Of a stretch of DNA of 64,000 bases, positions 60,342 to 64,000 are shown in pieces. Positions within the stretch are counted from its first letter, which is position 1, and the number at the start of each line of letters is the position of its first letter. The DNA comes from Ktedonosporobacter rubrisoli (GTDB lineage: Bacteria > Chloroflexota > Ktedonobacteria > Ktedonobacterales > Ktedonobacteraceae), in contig NZ_CP035758.1 in the NCBI RefSeq assembly GCF_004208415.1, forward strand, positions 7,502,001 to 7,566,000, written 5' to 3'. The position numbers and the translations under genes were made by a program. The notes under the pieces are model-generated. The model did not search any database and had not been told where the DNA came from. It saw only the letters and a list, made by a program, of their open reading frames with translations.

Positions 60342-62279
60342 ATGATTTTTTTAAGCACTTTGCTGCGTCAGAGTATCTATGACAGGGAAAATCGCCGCGT
60401 GGGAAGTGTACGTGATGTGTGTGTGTCGCTCGATGAGACTTTTCCTGTGATTACGGCGCTGATGGTACATGGCTCGGGCAATGGAGATACATTTATTCCC
60501 TGGACTCAGGTAGAGAGTATAGAAGAGCTTCCTGTGCGCCTTGCAGTTAGTCAGGATCAAATCAGAACATACGAACTGCGGGATAACGAAATCTTGCTCA
60601 GGCGCGATATCCTTGATAAGCAGATAGTCGATACGCAAGGATTTCGCGTGGTGAAAGTCAACGATTTAAAGCTGGCTCAGATTAAGAAAACCGCGCGGCT
60701 CGTGGGCGTGGATATCAGCCTAAGCGGTTTGTTGCGTCGCCTGGGTGTGCAGCCTGTAGTAGATGCTCTCAGCCGGGTTGCTCCCTTGCAGCTGGATGAG
60801 CGCACAATTACCTGGAATTATGTGGAACCCCTGCAGATGGTCAGGGCCAGTAGCGGCCAGATGGCACCCGCGCTGGCGGGAGCGGCGGTGGGCGCCGGCG
60901 CAACGGTTATTCCTCAGGTGCAGCTTAACGTTAGCCATACTAAACTTGCCGATCTGCACCCGGCTGATGTCGCTGATATTCTTGAACAGCTCGATCTTGA
61001 AGATGCTGGGGCCATGCTGGATCGCCTTGATCCAGAGATGGCTGCCGATACCCTTAACGAGGTTGAATATCCCTTGCAATCGGAGCTTTTAAGCGAGCTG
61101 AATCCTGAACGAGCATCAGACTTGCTTGAGCACCTGGCCCCTGATGATGCTGCCGACATTCTTGCCGATATGTCACGCGGCGAGGCCGAACGCCTGCTTA
61201 GCTTGATGCCCGCGTCAGAAGCGGAGCCCATCCGTGAGTTGCTGCGCTATGGAGAGCAGACGGCCGGCGGTATCATGACTAATGAGGTCGTGACCTTGCC
61301 TCAGGAGGCAACGGTAGAGGAGGCGCTGGTCTACTTGCGCAAGAATTCGGCGCACCTGGAGATGATCTATTACCTCTATATCGTTGATGAGGAGCAGCAT
61401 TTGCGCGGCGTTGTCTCTCTGCGCCAGCTGGTGACTGCCGAGCCGGGAGCCAGGATGCGGGAGCTGATGGACCCTGATGTGATCAGAGTGCAGACCAGTA
61501 CAGATCAGGAAGAGGTTGCGCGCATCATTGCCAAGTACGATCTGTTGGGCGTGCCTGTGGTCAATGAGGATGGCAGTTTGCTCGGGCTGATAACCGTTGA
61601 CGATGTGATAGATGTGATCCACGAAGAGCAGGCTGAAGATTTCTCGGAGATTGTCGGCGCTGATGTCGAGGATACTGAAGATGAGGAGCGCTTTTCCTGG
61701 CGTGCCGCCATCAGCCGCTTTTCCTGGCTCGTCGTGAATGCTATCGCTGGCTTGATCCTGGCCCTGGTCATCTATCAGGTTTTTTCACCCTTGTTCGCGC
61801 ACGTTTCGGTTTTAGCGCGGGCTCCCCAGGTGGTGGCCGGTTTATCCTTGCAGCAGGCCTTTGTCGGCATAATTTGCCTGATTCCTATGCTCTTATTAAC
61901 CAGCGGTAGCGCGGGTTCGCAGGCCCTTGGGGTGGCGGGCTGGCAGCTCTATACCAAACGCGGCCGCGATTTCTGGCGCGGCTTGCTACGAGAGCTGCTT
62001 CAAGGCGCGCTTGGAGGCATTCTGATCAGTATTCTTGTGGGGGGGCTGGCCTGGTTCATCTTCCACTCCTGGCAATTAAGCGTAGCGGCAGGGCTGGGCT
62101 TTGGCCTGACCTTACTCGTCGCCTCCATTTGTGGCATCATCTTGCCCAATCTTTTGCATCGCTTGCGCCTGCGCGGTAGCCTGATCACCGCTCCTTTGCT
62201 CGATCCGGCCATTGCAATTATTAGTCTTGGTACCTTCTTTGCCCTTACCTTAGAGCTGCTGGAAAGGCTGCACATCTGA
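60342..62279 (+). CDS. mgtE: PRC-barrel MgtE-family magnesium transporter
   Basis: This encodes 645 residues from the ATG at 60342, 8 nt after AAGGCGG; a GTG at 60333 and an ATG at 60336 are closer than normal. The N-terminus is a PRC-barrel (YDRENRRVGSVRDVCVSLDE). A MgtE_N superhelix follows (HPADVADILEQLDLEDAGAM, APDDAADILADMSRGEAERL), then two CBS domains (TAGGIMTNEVVTLPQEATVE and LLGVPVVNEDGSLLGLITVD). The membrane part has five helices, with LLTSGSAGSQALGVAG as the ion-path motif. MgtE is a magnesium-gated channel; the CBS and N domains sense internal magnesium. The added PRC-barrel is seen in several Chloroflexota and Actinobacteria. Confidence 0.93.
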   Translation: MIFLSTLLRQSIYDRENRRVGSVRDVCVSLDETFPVITALMVHGSGNGDTFIPWTQVESIEELPVRLAVSQDQIRTYELRDNEILLRRDILDKQIVDTQGFRVVKVNDLKLAQIKKTARLVGVDISLSGLLRRLGVQPVVDALSRVAPLQLDERTITWNYVEPLQMVRASSGQMAPALAGAAVGAGATVIPQVQLNVSHTKLADLHPADVADILEQLDLEDAGAMLDRLDPEMAADTLNEVEYPLQSELLSELNPERASDLLEHLAPDDAADILADMSRGEAERLLSLMPASEAEPIRELLRYGEQTAGGIMTNEVVTLPQEATVEEALVYLRKNSAHLEMIYYLYIVDEEQHLRGVVSLRQLVTAEPGARMRELMDPDVIRVQTSTDQEEVARIIAKYDLLGVPVVNEDGSLLGLITVDDVIDVIHEEQAEDFSEIVGADVEDTEDEERFSWRAAISRFSWLVVNAIAGLILALVIYQVFSPLFAHVSVLARAPQVVAGLSLQQAFVGIICLIPMLLLTSGSAGSQALGVAGWQLYTKRGRDFWRGLLRELLQGALGGILISILVGGLAWFIFHSWQLSVAAGLGFGLTLLVASICGIILPNLLHRLRLRGSLITAPLLDPAIAIISLGTFFALTLELLERLHI

Positions 62280-62358
62280 AAGCGTTCTCTTGAGAGAGGG
62301 TGAATAGCCTGGCAAAAAGAAATTTCTGGGACAACCGCCCAAAAGCTCAAAAAGGGTA

Positions 62359-62387
62359 TTGACGAATCAGGCTGATTAGTATATACT
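62359..62387 (+). promoter_or_regulatory. Promoter of tRNA-Asn
   Basis: TTGACG (62359-62364), 17 bp, TATACT (62382-62387), 48 bp before the tRNA. Confidence 0.75.
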
Positions 62388-62435
62388 GCTAATCGTTCGA
62401 GAGAGCAATGAGCCTCTCAGGACAATTGAGCACTT

Positions 62436-62507
62436 TCCTCGATAGCTCAACGGTAGAGCAACCGGCTGTTAACCGGTGGGTTACAGGTTCGAATCCTGTT
62501 CGAGGAG
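62436..62507 (+). tRNA. tRNA-Asn(GTT)
   Basis: Acceptor TCCTCGA pairs with TCGAGGA, D arm AGCTCAACGGTAGAGC, anticodon loop CTGTTAA (GTT), T arm with GGTTCGAATCC, discriminator G. No encoded CCA. Confidence 0.97.
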
Positions 62508-62513
62508 CTAACG

Positions 62514-62544
62514 ACACCCGGAACACGTTTCCGGGTGTTTTTTT
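62514..62544 (+). terminator. Rho-independent terminator of tRNA-Asn
   Basis: ACACCCGGAA (62514-62523) pairs with TTCCGGGTGT (62529-62538), followed by seven T. Confidence 0.9.
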
Positions 62545-62565
62545 GTGCCATAACATTGATGACAT

Positions 62566-62595
62566 GCTAGAGGCTGTGCTGGCACAGCCTCTAGC
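62566..62595. repeat. Perfect 14-bp-arm palindrome
   Basis: GCTAGAGGCTGTGC (62566-62579), TG, then GCACAGCCTCTAGC (62582-62595). It lies between the tRNA terminator and the IS element and is followed by AACTTTT. It may be a second terminator or the relic of an older transposon end. Confidence 0.55.
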
Positions 62596-62606
62596 AACTT
62601 TTCTAG

Positions 62607-63463
62607 AGTCTGTTAGGGACTCAACTTCAACTGGATGAACTGATGAAGCATTACCCAAGCAAACACCACCAGGTGCAAGCCGGCCAGCGTGGCAGGAAGC
62701 CGCTCATAATCGTGCACCATGCGCCGGAAGCGCGTGGTCCAGGCGAACGAGCGTTCCACCACCCAGCGGCGTGGCAGCAGGACAAAGCCACGCTTGGCTT
62801 CGGGCAGTTTGACGACTTCCAAGCGGATGCCCTGCGCTTTGGCTGCCTGCTCCGGCTCGTCGCCCGTATAGCCAGCATCGACGTAGGCCAGCTCCACATG
62901 CTCTCCAGTGGCGGCTTGCACGGCGGCCAGTTCCCCGACCTGGGCTCGATCCTGCTCATTGGCCGGGGTGACCAGCAGTGCCAACAGGTCCCCCAACGTA
63001 TCGACGGCCACATGAACCTTGCTCCCTTTGTGCCGTTTGGCTCCATCATAGCCGGCTCGATGCCCACTTTCCGGCGTCGATTGCAGGGTGTGGCTCTCGA
63101 AGATGGCCGCGCTGGGGTGCCCCTTGCGTCCTTTGATGCCCTGCAACAAGAGACGCACATCGTGGACGATGGCCTCAAAACAGCCGGCAGCCAACCACCG
63201 CTGGGTCTGCTGAGAGACGACGATATACCAGGGCGGCAGGTCGTGCGGCATCATGCGCCAGGAGGCTCCTGTCCGCACAATCCAACGCAAGCCATTCAAC
63301 ACTTCTCTCATCTCATACTGCCGTTGCCCAGCATCTTCGGGCAACAAGGTCAGATAGGGGGCGATAAACGCCCATTCCTCATCGGGGACATCACTTGGAT
63401 AGGGTTTTCTGATCGTCATGCGACCATTGTATCATCGATTCGCTATTGAGTCCCTAACAGACT
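62607..63463. mobile_element. IS5-family insertion sequence, complete
   Basis: It is 857 bp long with 18-bp perfect terminal inverted repeats (AGTCTGTTAGGGACTCAA at 62607-62624 and its complement at 63446-63463). CTAG stands directly outside both ends (62603-62606 and 63464-63467), a 4-bp target duplication typical of IS5. It has one transposase gene on the minus strand. Confidence 0.92.
62613..63419 (-). CDS. IS5-family transposase
   Basis: This encodes 268 residues, full length. The N-terminal DUF4096-type part reads PSDVPDEEWAFIAPYLTLLP, then YEMREVLNGLRWIVRTGASW and RMMPHDLPPW. The DDE core is VHVAVDTLGDLLALLVTPAN (first Asp), ELAYVDAGYTGDEPEQ (second Asp) and LLPRRWVVERSFAWTTRFRR (Glu in the Y1-type end, VERSFAW). 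It is a cut-and-copy DDE transposase. There is no frameshift, so it looks active. The other strand is open over the same length, which is a codon-use shadow. Confidence 0.95.
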   Translation of the reverse strand: MTIRKPYPSDVPDEEWAFIAPYLTLLPEDAGQRQYEMREVLNGLRWIVRTGASWRMMPHDLPPWYIVVSQQTQRWLAAGCFEAIVHDVRLLLQGIKGRKGHPSAAIFESHTLQSTPESGHRAGYDGAKRHKGSKVHVAVDTLGDLLALLVTPANEQDRAQVGELAAVQAATGEHVELAYVDAGYTGDEPEQAAKAQGIRLEVVKLPEAKRGFVLLPRRWVVERSFAWTTRFRRMVHDYERLPATLAGLHLVVFAWVMLHQFIQLKLSP

Positions 63464-63592
63464 CTAGAGATGCATATGCTGATGAGATGTTTGATCTGTC
63501 CTTGATGTTGTATTAGATCGCGCAAGCTGGGCCAGATTACTTAGTACTATAGTCGCACTTAGGTGAGAGACTAGGGGGAAAAGGAGAATGCA

Positions 63593-64000
63593 ATGTTTTC
63601 CTCAGTCGAAGAGTCGCGAGGATGGGCGGAGCAATTGGAAGACATTGAGAAGCGTTTGTCCCCTCATATTGAGCGAGCCGAGCCACATCAACGAGCCATG
63701 AGTTACTTGCGAGGATTGATGCGTACGACTGAATGCAAAATGGGTGATGTCTGGCCTAATTGGCTGGAGAAGGGACTCCAGACAGGTTCCAGTGCTTGCT
63801 CAAGCATGCACATTGGGATGCCGATGCCATGCGTGATGACCTGCAAGCGTATGTGCTGGCTCACCTGGCCGATCCCAAAGCCGTTCTTGCTATTGACGAG
63901 ACAGGCTTTGGGAAAAAGGGGAAGAAGCCTGCAGGCGTAGCTCCACAGTACAGCGGAACGGTTGGCAAGATCGCCAATTGTCAGATAGGTGTCTCTTTGA
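63593..64000 (+). pseudogene. IS701-type transposase, inactivated and cut by the window
   Basis: The frame begins WAEQLEDIEKRLSPHIERAE and PHQRAMSYLRGLM, the usual IS701-type start, and runs to TTECK at about 63738. The next frame then takes over: AGEGTPDRFQCLLKHAHWDA, DAMRDDLQAYVLAHLADPKA and AIDETGFGKKGKKPAGVAPQ, with the first Asp of the DDE site. The join lacks one A (CAAAATGGG where AAAAATGGG is expected). Two in-frame stops, TGA at 63745-63747 and TAA at 63757-63759, also fall in the second frame. So it is decayed by at least three lesions. It continues beyond position 64000. Confidence 0.85.

Noticed and set aside
62643..63449. 268-codon open frame opposite the IS5 transposase
   Set aside because: Same length and place as the true transposase on the other strand, with no transposase motif.
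1..64000. CRISPR arrays, retrons or known defence cassettes
   Set aside because: No regularly spaced direct repeats with spacers, no cas genes, no reverse transcriptase and no restriction-modification genes were seen. The 3177-3323 hairpin has no reverse transcriptase next to it.

Overview
The window looks like a chromosomal piece of a Ktedonobacter-like member of the Chloroflexota. This is inferred from family content and style, not from a marker gene: many TPR and XRE-TPR regulators, alanine-rich lipoproteins, PRC-barrel MgtE, Uma2-family nucleases, GAF histidine kinases, a GH52-like secreted enzyme and abundant TnpB/IS relics. There is no rRNA operon and no CRISPR array. Two tRNA genes are present, Lys(CTT) and Asn(GTT).

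Layout. Positions 1-5791 are the right part of an integrated element that is visibly A/T-richer than what follows. It carries an XRE regulator cut by the window edge, an XRE-TPR-like protein, a 66-aa excisionase-like HTH protein, a membrane-anchored FG-GAP-like protein, a hairpin element bounded by inverted repeats, and a large serine recombinase. The recombinase gene ends exactly where an ADP-ribosylglycohydrolase gene resumes in mid-sequence, so the element sits inside that gene. From 6.6 to 10 kb are two tandem BMP-family lipoproteins with a conserved promoter, separated by a small TPR gene. From 10.4 to 17.3 kb, all on the minus strand, are a NYN-domain protein with a long disordered partner, a CDP-alcohol phosphatidyltransferase, a PHP phosphoesterase, an ArsR regulator and an unknown protein. 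From 17.4 to 31 kb are a MerR-like protein, tRNA-Lys, an OmpR-type two-component pair, NUDIX, a benzoate-CoA-ligase-like enzyme, TlyA, a ROK kinase, a frameshifted XRE-TPR gene, an M16 peptidase and an unknown membrane-anchored protein. From 31 to 41 kb are a GAF histidine kinase overlapping a receiver protein, two tandem Uma2 genes, a secreted GH52-like protein, a frameshifted TnpB and a SprT-like protein.

From 41 to 54.8 kb are rho with an unusual leader, an aldehyde dehydrogenase, a membrane-tethered methyltransferase, modA-modB without modC, an ECF sigma factor overlapping a membrane partner, a 14-unit TPR array, a quinone reductase-cupin operon and a WYL regulator. From 54.8 to 58.6 kb an apparent four-gene minus-strand operon encodes an Lgt-like membrane protein, a small membrane protein, a radical SAM enzyme resembling the archaeal tetraether lipid synthase (Tes/MJ0619) family, and a DUF318/ArsP-type permease. 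From 58.8 to 62.3 kb are two paralogous small membrane proteins and a PRC-barrel MgtE transporter, the latter behind a 0.5-kb leader with a well-initiated 33-codon reading frame and mutually exclusive pairings. The window closes with tRNA-Asn, an intact IS5-family element with CTAG target duplications, and a decayed IS701-type transposase.

The two candidates I consider most worth pursuing as undescribed systems are the Tes-like/Lgt-like membrane-lipid cluster and the translated leader ahead of mgtE.
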